Part shown: positions 45,985 to 55,062 of the stretch, piece after piece
How positions within the stretch are numbered: position 1 is the stretch's first letter
Layout of the letters: each line of letters starts with the position of its first letter
NCBI RefSeq assembly: GCF_014698735.1
Contig: NZ_JACJTQ010000001.1
Coordinates: 186,001-250,000 of the forward strand
Length of the DNA stretch: 64,000 nucleotides
Direction: 5' to 3'
DNA from: Anabaena catenula FACHB-362
GTDB lineage: Bacteria; Cyanobacteriota; Cyanobacteriia; Cyanobacteriales; Nostocaceae
The notes under the pieces: model-generated
What the model was told of the DNA's origin: nothing
Databases searched by the model: none
Seen by the model: only the letters and a program-made list of their open reading frames with translations
Translations under genes and position numbers: made by a program

Positions 45985-46545
45985 ATGACTGTTACCAAAC
46001 CTGCATCATTAACACTAGAGGAATTTCTCAAATTACCAGAAACTAAACCACCTAGTGAATATATCAACGGTGAAATTATTCAGAAACCAATGCCAAAAAC
46101 TCGTCATTCTAGACTTCAGGGTAAATTAATTAATGGCATTAATCAAGTCACAGAGACGAGTAAAATTGCTTATGCTTTTCCAGAGTTACGCTGTTCATTT
46201 GCAGGTAGATCAATTATTCCAGATATAGCAGTTATTCGCTGGGAAAATATCGCATTTGATCATCATGGTGAACCTGTGGATGATGTGTTAACTCCTCCTG
46301 ATTGGACAATAGAAATTCTTTCTCCAGATCAAAGTTCAAACAGAGTGACAGGAAACATCTTACACTGTATTAAGTATGGTTGTAAACTGGGATGGTTAAT
46401 TGACCCAGATGACCGTTCGATTTTGATTTTTCAGCCTCAAAAAGAGCCGGAATTAAAATATGGAAAAGATGATTTAATTGTATTAGCTGGAATTGAATTA
46501 GAGTTGACAGTAGAAGAAGTATTTGGTTGGTTGAAAATGAGTTAG
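45985..46545 (+). CDS. Uma2-family PD-(D/E)XK-like protein
   Basis: A 186-residue protein of the Uma2 (DUF820) family, greatly expanded in cyanobacteria. It shows SLTLEEFLKLPETKPPSEYINGEI, RCSFAGRSIIPDIAVIRWENI with the acidic residue of the nuclease-like core, and PDWTIEILSPDQSSNRVTGNI plus GCKLGWLIDPDDRSI. The E-x-L variation of the core is usual. Nuclease activity is unproven for most members. It follows the methyltransferase by 27 bp on the same strand, so a functional link is possible but Uma2 genes occur in many contexts. Confidence 0.85.
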   Translation: MTVTKPASLTLEEFLKLPETKPPSEYINGEIIQKPMPKTRHSRLQGKLINGINQVTETSKIAYAFPELRCSFAGRSIIPDIAVIRWENIAFDHHGEPVDDVLTPPDWTIEILSPDQSSNRVTGNILHCIKYGCKLGWLIDPDDRSILIFQPQKEPELKYGKDDLIVLAGIELELTVEEVFGWLKMS

Positions 46546-46671
46546 AGTGCGATTTGATTTTATTTAAGCAGGGGAGCAGGGAGAAAAGGGTGTGAGCCTT
46601 ATTTATTTTTCTTCACACACTTCACACATTTTACTTATCTCATGCCCACCTACTTAACCTCGAATATCTAT

Positions 46672-47994
46672 TTAAGCCTCCAAAACTAAGTTATTCAGCA
46701 TAGTATTCATCTTATTAACTGACTCGATATACTCGTTTTCAGGAACAGATTCTGCCACAATTCCCGCGCCAGCATTTAAGTGAATTCTATTCCCGTATTG
46801 GTAAACCGAGCGAATAGCGATCGCAATATCCGCTGCACCATTACTATCTACCCAACCAATACCACCAGCATAAATACCTCTTGGCTCATCTTCTAAACGG
46901 TCAATCCATGCTAAGGCTTGTGCTTTATCAATCCCAGAAACAGTAATTCCTGGGAATAAAACTTTTAACGCATCCCACAAGCTGTTTCCAGGTAGAAGTT
47001 TACCACCTACTCGTGATGATAAATGTTGTACACATCGATACTTTTTCACTTCCATGAAATCAAAAACTCGTACCGTTTCTGGTGAACAAAGTGAGGTAAT
47101 CTCATTTTGTGCTAACCAAGCTGACAGTGCGTGTTCTTTCACTTCTTTGGCATCTGTAAATAGTTCACCGCTTAATCGTGTGTCTTCCTCTAGGTCTGCA
47201 CCACGGGGTCGAGTTCCTGCTAGTGGATTAGTCACTACAAAACCGTCTTCGTTTACCTGCATAAGAATTTCCGGACTAAAACCAACAGCGCGGATATCTT
47301 CTAAATTGAGACAATAGGAACGTGCAGAGTCGTTTGTTTTTGAGGCAGCCACATAAGTTCCTAAAATATCTAAATTACCTGTTACTTTAACAGAACGGGA
47401 AATAATTGCTTTTTGCAAATTTCCTTGTTTAATTGCTGTAACTAGAGTCTCAACACGGTTTTTGTAATTTTGGCGATCATTAAAATCAACTACTACTGAA
47501 GATAACTCATAATTTGGTAATTCATTCTCAAGCAATAATTGTTCTAGAATCTGGTCTAATGACTTAGTAGTCTTGATATGTATCCCTGTTTCTGTAAAGC
47601 GCAGTTCAGTTTCAGGAATCAAAAAATAGAGTAGTTCTTGGGAAATTGCTTGAGAATATGCCGAGTAGAATCGAGCTATATCAAATGCAACATAGCCATA
47701 AGCTGTCCAATTTTCAATATTCAAAGAATTGAACAAAGCCTCTACCTGTTTCAAGGGATCACTCACTGGTTCAGAGTAGGATTTTCCTAAACCATTAATT
47801 AATACAGAGTCTTGGGTTACTGACACCCTCACAAGCTCATTACCAGCAATACGAACCTCATTATTGCCTTCATACATGACATAGTTAGAAAAAATTCCAG
47901 CTTGTAGCAAGTTATTTAAGACAATAATCGGATCTTTTTGTCCTGGTACAAATGCTTCATTATATTTAATCTGAGTCTTTATTTCCGCTACCAT
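46672..47994 (-). CDS. salicylate synthase (MbtI/Irp9 type)
   Basis: A 440-residue chorismate-utilising enzyme expected to convert chorismate via isochorismate to salicylate plus pyruvate. Motifs follow the MbtI/Irp9 pattern: the base lysine in LQKAIISRSV (~194), TNPLAGTRPRG, the metal glutamate in KEVKEHALSAW, VRVFDFMEVKKYRCVQHLSS, TVSGIDKAQAL (SGI-K, where TrpE has SGAPK) and NAGAGIVAESVPENEY. An isochorismate synthase without lyase activity is the main alternative. It lies 263 bp downstream of a carboxylate-reductase-like gene on the same strand. No siderophore NRPS is seen near it. Confidence 0.82.
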   Translation of the reverse strand: MVAEIKTQIKYNEAFVPGQKDPIIVLNNLLQAGIFSNYVMYEGNNEVRIAGNELVRVSVTQDSVLINGLGKSYSEPVSDPLKQVEALFNSLNIENWTAYGYVAFDIARFYSAYSQAISQELLYFLIPETELRFTETGIHIKTTKSLDQILEQLLLENELPNYELSSVVVDFNDRQNYKNRVETLVTAIKQGNLQKAIISRSVKVTGNLDILGTYVAASKTNDSARSYCLNLEDIRAVGFSPEILMQVNEDGFVVTNPLAGTRPRGADLEEDTRLSGELFTDAKEVKEHALSAWLAQNEITSLCSPETVRVFDFMEVKKYRCVQHLSSRVGGKLLPGNSLWDALKVLFPGITVSGIDKAQALAWIDRLEDEPRGIYAGGIGWVDSNGAADIAIAIRSVYQYGNRIHLNAGAGIVAESVPENEYIESVNKMNTMLNNLVLEA

Positions 47995-48181
47995 GAATTT
48001 GACCTGTTTTGATAATTTATGAATGATGCCAATTTTCTCAACCTAGGCAATAGATACCAACTAAAAATCAAGATAGTATCTGACTTGCTCAATTACGAAT
48101 TACGAACAACATGATGTTATTTCAGTAATTAATTGCGATGGATTTTTCAACGCAAATATACAATAATCCCAAGGAGGAAAA

Positions 48182-48286
48182 TTGGACACGATAGAACCAT
48201 TTGATGTTTTCATTAATGCTATTTTGGCGGCAGCTTTTCTGAAGATGTTTAAATATGCTATGAGTCAAGCCAACCACTACGAATAA
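48182..48286 (+). CDS. possible small hydrophobic peptide (34 aa)
   Basis: A TTG-initiated frame with a perfect AAGGAGG four nt upstream (48171-48177). It would encode MDTIEPFDVFINAILAAAFL then KMFKYAMSQANHYE: an acidic start, one hydrophobic helix and a basic/polar tail. It lies in the gap between the salicylate synthase and carboxylate-reductase genes, on the opposite strand, and overlaps the reductase 3' end by 29 bp. No family recognised. Spacing of the ribosome binding site is short, so translation is uncertain. Confidence 0.4.
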   Translation: MDTIEPFDVFINAILAAAFLKMFKYAMSQANHYE

Positions 48287-51200
48287 AATAAGAAAAATAG
48301 GTATTTAGTAATTCCTTATTCACAGGAGGGCAAGATATAGAACTACCATTCAGCGCCCTCAGTGTTGCAGAACAACTAAGTTGAGGGTCTATTAATGGCT
48401 GATGCTTGTGGGAAATAGCTGGTTGTTCTTGAGGCAACTTTTTGAGAAAAAAGGGCAAGAGATGATATAAAGGATTTTCTCTGGAACGGACAGCATTATT
48501 CAGTTGTATTTGCCAATCTTGATAAGCAATGTGCTGAATAGGATAGCCAAATGAGCCGATAAAATCTGTCAATTCACTCCAAGAACCAGGTTGAGGATTA
48601 TTTAAATGGAAAGCCTTTCCTACAGAATCTTTTTGCTGTGATAAATAAACAATGCTTTGACTTAAATAGTCAACGGGAGCTAAATCTAATCTATCGGTGA
48701 TATCTGTCATGCTTCCCATTTGTATACAGCCTTTGATGGTACGGCAGATCACATCATCTTTATACCAAGCACCTGTTTGACTATGACCGGAAATAAATGG
48801 TGGTCTATATATCGAAACTGGAATTCCTCGCTTATTTGCTATCATCATTAACTTTTCTGCCACCCATTTACTCTGGGAGTAAGCAAGTTTCATTCCCTCA
48901 CTATGAGCAAGTGGATCTGATTCAGTGACGACTTTTCCCCAATAAACAGGTGATTCAAAAACCGCAATTGTGGAAATGTAATGTACCGGCTTGGTTTTAG
49001 TTTGACTAGCTAATCTGAGAATTTCTTGAGTTCCCAAAACATTGCTAGGCTTTAATGCTGAGTATGGGTAAACATAATTTATCCATGCAGCATTATGATA
49101 AATCACATCGATCAGGCTGCTCATCTTTTGAAAATCTGCCGATGACAAACCTAATAGCGGTTGAGATAAATCACCCAATACGGGAATAATTCTGGTAGAT
49201 AAATCCTCGTTCCAAATGCCATAGGATTCTAAGTTCTTTTGAATCCTCATCTTCCCTGATTCAGAATCAGCAGAACGGACTAAACAATAAATATTTGCCT
49301 GGGTTTTTAGCAGCAGTTCTTGAAGTAAAAAAGCTCCTAAAAAGCCTGTTGCTCCCGTCAAAAAAATAGCCGTAGGATCAGATACAAATAAATCAGATGG
49401 ATATTCAGGAAAGATAGTAGAATCCAAAACAGCTTCTGAATTTAAATCCGTCGCTAAATCAGTTGAGGAAGATTCTGAGACAAATGTATTTTTCGTTGCT
49501 AGTTGCTGAAGTAATAAATTGGCTAATTGGCTAATATTAAAGTTACTAAGAAATATCTCTATTGGTATGTTGACTCCTAATTCAGTATCAATGCGGTTCT
49601 TCAAGTCAATATTCATTAAAGAATCAAGCCTCAGTTCATTTAAAGGCTTCTCTGGATCTGGATGTTGAGATGAATCAATTTCTAAAACTTTGACAATTTG
49701 CTCTTGAATGTAAGTAATTAGTAGTTCTTGACGTTGAGTTGCAGAAGTATCATCTAATTGTTGTAAAAACTCAACTCGTTGTGTCAATGGCTGTTCATTT
49801 TTACTTTGTTCTTCAATTTTGAGCAGTTCTTGTTCTACTAACAGCCGACGTAAAATTTTGCCTGTGGTTGATTTAGGTATTTTGTCTACAATTTCTAGCC
49901 GACGAATTCTTTTATAAGATGCAACTTGTCCCGCAACAAATTCCATGATTTGCTCTGGTGTCGCTGCACTTTTGAGGACAACAAAAGCTTTGGGAACTTC
50001 ACCACTAGTTGGATGAGGACTTTTGATTACACAGGCATCAACAACAGATGGATGAGTTAGCAATACGGCTTCTAGTTCTGCTGGCGCTACTCCGTAGCCA
50101 TTGCACTTAATCAACTCCTTAATGCGATCAACGATGTAAATGTAACCGTCTTCGTCAGCATAGACAATATCACCGCTGTGATACCAACCATCTTGATCAA
50201 TTGCTTTAAGAGTTGCTTCGGGATTATTTAAATACCCTGTCATTACCTGTGAACCACGTATCCACAGTTCTCCTGATTGATTGGCAGTTAATGGTTTTTG
50301 GCTATCAACATCTACTATTTGACATTCCACTCCAGAAATGCTTTTACCGACTGAACCAGGCTTACTCTTGTAAGATTCATCTGGAGCATTCAGACTCACA
50401 CAGGTTTCTGTTGTTCCATATATTTGCTTGATGATGCAATGGGGAAGACGTTGTTCACATTCTGCGATTAATTCACGACTCAGGGGTGCAGCGGCTGAAG
50501 TGAGTACCTGCAAGCTGGAAAGATCGTATTTTTCTACTAATGATTGCTTGGCTAGTGCCAGCAGCATTGGTGGTACTACATGAATCCGAGTAATTTGATG
50601 TTGCTGAATCAGGCTGAGAAATGTTTCTAAATCAAAGCCTTGCATGGTGACAATAGTTGCACCGCGAGCAAGGCAGTAATTCATCATCAGCATCCCGTAA
50701 GCATGAAAAAACGGTAAAACTCCGATAAGTCGATCATCTTCGGTGATTAGTTCGCAGTTTTGAAATTGGTAAAAGTTTGCACCAAAGGTATAGTGGGTGT
50801 GCATTACACCTTTAGGCAAACCAGTTGTACCACCAGAGTACAGCAATACCATCAAATCTTCTTTGGGATTGATTTGGACTGGCGGTGCTTCCCCTTCACT
50901 TTGTAAAAGCACGGAAAATGAAGTAGCACCAATCGCATCACCAAATACGAATACTTCTTTTACTTGTGACTGCTCAACTGCTTCTAATGCTTGATTTAAA
51001 AGACCAGGTGTGGTGAGGATGTATTTTGCACCAGTGTCATTCAGTTGGTATATAAGCTCTTGTGTTGTATAGGATGGGTTGACTGTAGCGACTACCCCGC
51101 CCAAACTGACGACGGCATGAAAAGCGATCGCATATTCGGGAAGATTAGGACTGTAAATAGCGAAAATATCACCTTTGGAGAAGCCGCGCGCAGTCAGGCC

Positions 51201-51371
51201 AGCAGCTACTCGACGGATTGAGTCTGCCAATTCTCCATAAGTTATTATGCGATCGCTCTGTCCTTCAATAAAAGCTGCTTTGTCTGCTAATTCTACTGCT
51301 CGTTGCAATACAAATTTTGTCAACGGCTGCTCAGGGATACGAGTGTCAGGATATGGACTGTCAAAGATCAT
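48258..51371 (-). CDS. carboxylic acid reductase-like enzyme (adenylation-carrier protein-thioester reductase)
   Basis: A 1037-residue three-domain protein. The adenylation domain (~1-530) resembles 4-coumarate-CoA ligases: LLYSGGTTGLPKGVMHTH, IYGTTETC, YHSGDIVYADEDGYIYIVDR and the catalytic lysine in PKSTTGKILRR. A carrier domain (~565-635) has the phosphopantetheine serine in LRLDSLMNID (~583). The reductase domain (~665-1037) starts FLTGATGFLGAFLLQELL and has YSQSKWVAE. Such proteins activate an acid, load it as a thioester and release it by NAD(P)H reduction to aldehyde or alcohol. The adjacent salicylate synthase suggests salicylate as substrate (inference). Start 51371 is chosen over an upstream extension to 51467 because MIFDSPYPD begins the domain. 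Confidence 0.87.
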   Translation of the reverse strand: MIFDSPYPDTRIPEQPLTKFVLQRAVELADKAAFIEGQSDRIITYGELADSIRRVAAGLTARGFSKGDIFAIYSPNLPEYAIAFHAVVSLGGVVATVNPSYTTQELIYQLNDTGAKYILTTPGLLNQALEAVEQSQVKEVFVFGDAIGATSFSVLLQSEGEAPPVQINPKEDLMVLLYSGGTTGLPKGVMHTHYTFGANFYQFQNCELITEDDRLIGVLPFFHAYGMLMMNYCLARGATIVTMQGFDLETFLSLIQQHQITRIHVVPPMLLALAKQSLVEKYDLSSLQVLTSAAAPLSRELIAECEQRLPHCIIKQIYGTTETCVSLNAPDESYKSKPGSVGKSISGVECQIVDVDSQKPLTANQSGELWIRGSQVMTGYLNNPEATLKAIDQDGWYHSGDIVYADEDGYIYIVDRIKELIKCNGYGVAPAELEAVLLTHPSVVDACVIKSPHPTSGEVPKAFVVLKSAATPEQIMEFVAGQVASYKRIRRLEIVDKIPKSTTGKILRRLLVEQELLKIEEQSKNEQPLTQRVEFLQQLDDTSATQRQELLITYIQEQIVKVLEIDSSQHPDPEKPLNELRLDSLMNIDLKNRIDTELGVNIPIEIFLSNFNISQLANLLLQQLATKNTFVSESSSTDLATDLNSEAVLDSTIFPEYPSDLFVSDPTAIFLTGATGFLGAFLLQELLLKTQANIYCLVRSADSESGKMRIQKNLESYGIWNEDLSTRIIPVLGDLSQPLLGLSSADFQKMSSLIDVIYHNAAWINYVYPYSALKPSNVLGTQEILRLASQTKTKPVHYISTIAVFESPVYWGKVVTESDPLAHSEGMKLAYSQSKWVAEKLMMIANKRGIPVSIYRPPFISGHSQTGAWYKDDVICRTIKGCIQMGSMTDITDRLDLAPVDYLSQSIVYLSQQKDSVGKAFHLNNPQPGSWSELTDFIGSFGYPIQHIAYQDWQIQLNNAVRSRENPLYHLLPFFLKKLPQEQPAISHKHQPLIDPQLSCSATLRALNGSSISCPPVNKELLNTYFSYFIRSGWLDS

Positions 51372-52363
51372 AAAATTTCTTTTTCGAGTAAATTTCGAGC
51401 AAATATTTATAGGACAAAACTTTTCATACCAAATTGCAACAAGCGGAACTAACAAATACTTGCTCAAGTTTTCCAGCTGCTTGCTGCCACTTGTAGGTAG
51501 AATTTGCTTTGCTTGTTGTTGTGGTTGTCATTGTTTAAACTCTCCAAATTCCTTGGAAAGCATAACACCACACTTAATACTTCTTAATGTCTCAGACTTT
51601 TAATAACAATGCAAGGACAGTTAAGACTGTTAAGTAAGAAAGTTAAGATGATTAATAATCCATGTATATTGCTTACTGACTTTTATATAAAGCTTACTTA
51701 TAAAAGTATTTCGTGAAGTATTTCGTGGCCTTGGCATCGAAATAGCTGCTGAATCTGCTATAAATTTGTAATGATGGAATTGACAAGGTCTTGAGTTGTT
51801 TAATTTGTTGGTTGTAATGGCAGACTTACAAGCGTGTTATCTCTTATAAAGATATTTTAGTGCAATATAACCGCCTTCTAAATCTCCTTGACTTAACCCT
51901 TACTTGCAGGAAAAATTAAGAAACAAAAGCCATTATCCACAGCGATTGAAGCTTTGAGCTAATCAACAAGATACATGATTGCCTTTCTTTGATTGGAAGT
52001 GCGATACGTGTTGTCGCACAGGCTAACGCCAATATCCCACCCGAAACCCGCAAAAATAGTCAAGCAACTCGGAGTTTTCCAAGAAATCGTCTCGATAGCA
52101 AAACTAAGCGAGCGCAGATTAAATAAAACAGAAGGAAAGTATCAGATGAATAATTTAGAAATTAGGTTTTGTCATAACCAATAAACCTGGTCTTGACAGG
52201 ATTTTCATCCATAACATTAAAATATCATTTTTCAGACAAAAAATCTCTAAAATAGCAAAAAACCCCCAATTGAACGGAAGTTTTAATTAAGAATATTCTA
52301 TTTGCTAGAGAATATTATCATCTGGTAATATCCATTAATTCTACCTCTCCCACTTTACCAAAA
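51372..52363. other. ~1 kb intergenic region without a supported gene
   Basis: AT-rich gap between two minus-strand genes. It holds three direct GTTAAG hexamers (51620, 51629, 51642), a direct repeat of AAGTATTTCGTG near 51705-51727, and a small inverted repeat near 51545. No ORF here has a family match or a good ribosome binding site. Part of it must carry the promoter for the carboxylate-reductase gene. Confidence 0.55.
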
Positions 52364-53209
52364 CTAATTCTTCTTTTGTCCACCTGTTAAATCATTAGGA
52401 TTAATATTAATCAAAGGAACCGCACCATTACCACCCATAACCATTGGGAAACGTCCATCCCATTTTTCTATCGCTTGCTTTTGCAATAACTCCGGTGTTA
52501 AAGTTAGCCGTTGTAATCTTTGCGCTTCAGCTTGACCTTTCGCACGGTTAACATCGGCTTGAGCTTCTTGAGTAGCTTTCTGAGCAATAAAACTTGCTTG
52601 TTTTGCTTCTTGTTCAGCTATTTGTTTAGATTCAATCGCTCTACTAAACTCTGGAGAAAATGAAAAATTCACCAGAGAGACATCATCTATAATCACACCA
52701 TAAGGTTCTAGACGATTTTTAAGATTATTATCAATCTCTTGTTTAAGTTCCGTTCTTTTAGTGATAATTTCTTCTGCTGTTTTTTTCGCTGTAGCTGCTT
52801 TCAACACCTCTGATACTGCGGGTGTCATAATACCATTGATAATTAAATTCTCATCTCCAACTTGTTGATAAACTTTGTTTACCTTGAGTGGATCAATATG
52901 CCAATTAACAGCAAGTTCAGTTGTGATTGTTTGCAAGTCTTTAGAAGCAGCACCAGCATTAAAGCTATTTTGTTGAACCCTGACATTCAGCCTTTTAACT
53001 GATGTCACTACTGGCATAATCGGGTGAATTCCTTCATCTAAAATTGTATCTTGGACTTTACCAAACCGCATAATCACACCACGTTCACCAGCATTCACAA
53101 TGGCAAAAGGGCGTAAAAATATTGAAACAAACAGTAATAAACCTAGTCCCCCACCAAGATACAAAATGAATGGGAAATTATTGCCAGTATTTCTGATAGA
53201 GTTATGCAT
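52364..53209 (-). CDS. prohibitin-like SPFH/band 7 membrane protein
   Basis: A 281-residue protein with one N-terminal membrane segment (FILYLGGGLGLLLFVSIFL) followed by an SPFH domain: NAGERGVIMRFGKVQDTILDEGIHPIMP, TTELAVNWHID, and the coiled-coil EIITKRTELKQEIDNNLKNRL...ESKQIAEQEAKQASFIAQKATQEAQADVNRAKGQAEAQRL. The sequence is closest to prohibitins, which form ring assemblies in thylakoid or plasma membrane and modulate proteases such as FtsH. No gene partner is adjacent. Confidence 0.88.
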   Translation of the reverse strand: MHNSIRNTGNNFPFILYLGGGLGLLLFVSIFLRPFAIVNAGERGVIMRFGKVQDTILDEGIHPIMPVVTSVKRLNVRVQQNSFNAGAASKDLQTITTELAVNWHIDPLKVNKVYQQVGDENLIINGIMTPAVSEVLKAATAKKTAEEIITKRTELKQEIDNNLKNRLEPYGVIIDDVSLVNFSFSPEFSRAIESKQIAEQEAKQASFIAQKATQEAQADVNRAKGQAEAQRLQRLTLTPELLQKQAIEKWDGRFPMVMGGNGAVPLININPNDLTGGQKKN

Positions 53210-53464
53210 AATTTTTGGGTAAAGTAAATGATATATTTTGTTTTTGACTGATATAGCGCTCCTAAAGAAATGATGAAAACATATTTCCTTGTGGATGTTA
53301 GGTTATGACGTAGTTTGATGATTTATCTGTGAGCGTTATCAGTTAATTACCGCATCTAACCCGACTTACAAGGTGTTCACAACCTCTGCAAGGATTACTA
53401 TATATGGATACACTAAGAGAATTCACAATTTCGGAATATCAACATTTTCATTCCCAATTTAAAT

Positions 53465-54130
53465 ATGAAAATTCAACAAATTCATTCTTGGCCTACCACA
53501 GTTGAAGAAGCTATAACCATTCAAGAAACCCTGCAAAATCAAGTAATTACTAAAGACTTACTCCAGGAACCTATCAAGTACGTTGCAGGTGTGGATATGG
53601 GTTTTCTCGAAGATGGTACAATTAGCCGTGCAGCAGTTGCAGTACTGAGTTTTCCTGATTTGCAAGTAGTCGAAACGAGTTTAGCATACCGTCCCACAAG
53701 CTTTCCTTACATACCTGGTTTCCTCTCTTTTCGGGAAATCCCCGCCCTTCTCGATGCCTTAGAAAAGATTCAAACTATACCTGATATAATATTGTGTGAT
53801 GGTCAGGGAATTGCTCACCCTCGAAGATTAGGAATAGCTTGCCATTTAGGAGTAATCGTGGATATACCGACAATTGGTGTAGCGAAATCTCTGTTGATTG
53901 GTAAACATGAAGAATTACCAGAAACCAAAGGAAGTTGGCAACCATTAATACATAAAAAAGAAACTATTGGCGCAGTTTTACGCACACGCACAGGAGTAAA
54001 ACCTCTCTATATATCTAGTGGACATCGCATTAGCTTACCAACAGCAATTGACTATGTATTACGCTGCACGCCAAAATATCGGTTGCCAGAAACTACCCGC
54101 ATTGCTGATAAATTAGCATCTGATAGATAA
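53465..54130 (+). CDS. nfi: endonuclease V (deoxyinosine 3' endonuclease)
   Basis: A 221-residue EndoV, which nicks DNA next to deoxyinosine. Motifs: the first metal aspartate in VAGVDMGF, the PYIPGFLSFREIPALL wedge with the catalytic glutamate, and CDGQGIAHPRRLGIACHLGV with the second aspartate; then IGVAKSLL and YISSGHRISL with the late histidine. Length matches the family. It is a stand-alone gene between the SPFH gene and an inverted repeat. Confidence 0.93.
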   Translation: MKIQQIHSWPTTVEEAITIQETLQNQVITKDLLQEPIKYVAGVDMGFLEDGTISRAAVAVLSFPDLQVVETSLAYRPTSFPYIPGFLSFREIPALLDALEKIQTIPDIILCDGQGIAHPRRLGIACHLGVIVDIPTIGVAKSLLIGKHEELPETKGSWQPLIHKKETIGAVLRTRTGVKPLYISSGHRISLPTAIDYVLRCTPKYRLPETTRIADKLASDR

Positions 54131-54190
54131 AGTGTAGATTTTGCAGATAAGTCCTTAAGGAAACACCAAAAATAAATTACCCAAAACAAA

Positions 54191-54282
54191 AATTGTAGGG
54201 TGGTTTAAGACCGTAGTCTGTAACCCACCAAAAATTTAAGGGATAATTGGTGGGTTACGCTGCGTAACCCACCCTACAAATT
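54191..54282. repeat. 92-bp imperfect inverted repeat (MITE-like)
   Basis: The left arm AATTGTAGGGTGGTTTAAGA and the right arm ending TAACCCACCCTACAAATT are complementary over about 35 bp with mismatches, each containing TAACCCACC. The same GTAGGGTGGGTTA motif is widespread in cyanobacterial intergenic DNA. No ORF is present. Confidence 0.7.
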
Positions 54283-54403
54283 GGAGCTTTTTTATTTGGA
54301 AGTTCTGAAAGTTGATTTTCAAGACTTGCTTACTAACACCCAATCATGTTAGGAATCGCACAGCACGAACTTGAAGTAGCTAAATAAAAGTTACCTAAGA
54401 AAA

Positions 54404-54958
54404 ATGAACGCACTAACTTTACAGTGGTACGATGCAGGACAGAGTAAAACTCAACAAATTTATGAGCAACAGTCCAGCAAAAATACTGGTACTTTCCGCA
54501 TTGGTCGTGACCCTTTACGGTGCGATATTATTTTAACTCACCCGACTGTCTCTGGTTTACACGTTGAAATATTTTTTCATTCTCAACAAAAACGTTTTTA
54601 TATTAGAAATTTGCGGGAATCAAACCCTCCTCAAATAGATGGTAAATTACTCATGCAAGGTGAAATGCCGTTAAATGAAGGGAGCATAATTTATTTAGGA
54701 CAGCAACAACTTCAAGTTACTGCAATTGATATTAACAGCATTCCCGCAACAATTTTAGTCCCACCTCAACAACCACCAGCGCCACCAGGATATCACCATC
54801 ATAAACAGTCACCCCTAACCCAACCAAAACCTGTCTATGGTTTGCAATGTTCCAGATGTCATAAAGTTTCCCCACCAGAAAATCTACAAGTAGGTTGTTC
54901 TTGGTGTGGGACATCTTTAGCCGCAGCTGTAAGTGTCCTAGTAGCACCGAAGAATTGA
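54404..54958 (+). CDS. FHA domain protein with C-terminal zinc ribbon
   Basis: A 184-residue protein. Residues ~28-100 form an FHA domain (FRIGRDPLRCDIILTHPTVSGLHVEI, IRNLRESNPPQIDG), with the arginine and SGLH serine/histidine that bind phosphothreonine. A proline-rich linker (PPQQPPAPPGYHHHKQ) leads to a CxxC...CxxC ribbon (LQCSRCHKVSPP...GCSWCGTS). It lies 104 bp before a second FHA gene on the same strand, with the gap filled by heptamer repeats. It is probably a phospho-dependent adaptor for Ser/Thr kinase signalling. Confidence 0.85.
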   Translation: MNALTLQWYDAGQSKTQQIYEQQSSKNTGTFRIGRDPLRCDIILTHPTVSGLHVEIFFHSQQKRFYIRNLRESNPPQIDGKLLMQGEMPLNEGSIIYLGQQQLQVTAIDINSIPATILVPPQQPPAPPGYHHHKQSPLTQPKPVYGLQCSRCHKVSPPENLQVGCSWCGTSLAAAVSVLVAPKN

Positions 54959-54974
54959 GTGCTGGGTCAATTTC

Positions 54975-55062
54975 TCTAATGACTAATGACTAATGACCAA
55001 TGACTAATGACTAATGACTAATGACCAATGACCAATGACTAATGACTAATGACTAATGACCA
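54975..55062. repeat. heptanucleotide STRR array (AATGACT/AATGACC)
   Basis: About twelve 7-mers fill nearly the whole gap between the two FHA genes. The last unit contributes the ATG start codon of the downstream gene. Confidence 0.9.

Noticed and set aside
51372-51467. 32-codon N-terminal extension of the carboxylate-reductase-like protein
   Set aside because: The extra residues are not adenylation-domain sequence; MIFDSPYPD is the natural start.
51993-52184. 63-codon ORF in the 1-kb intergenic region
   Set aside because: No ribosome binding site, no recognisable motif, lies in low-information sequence.
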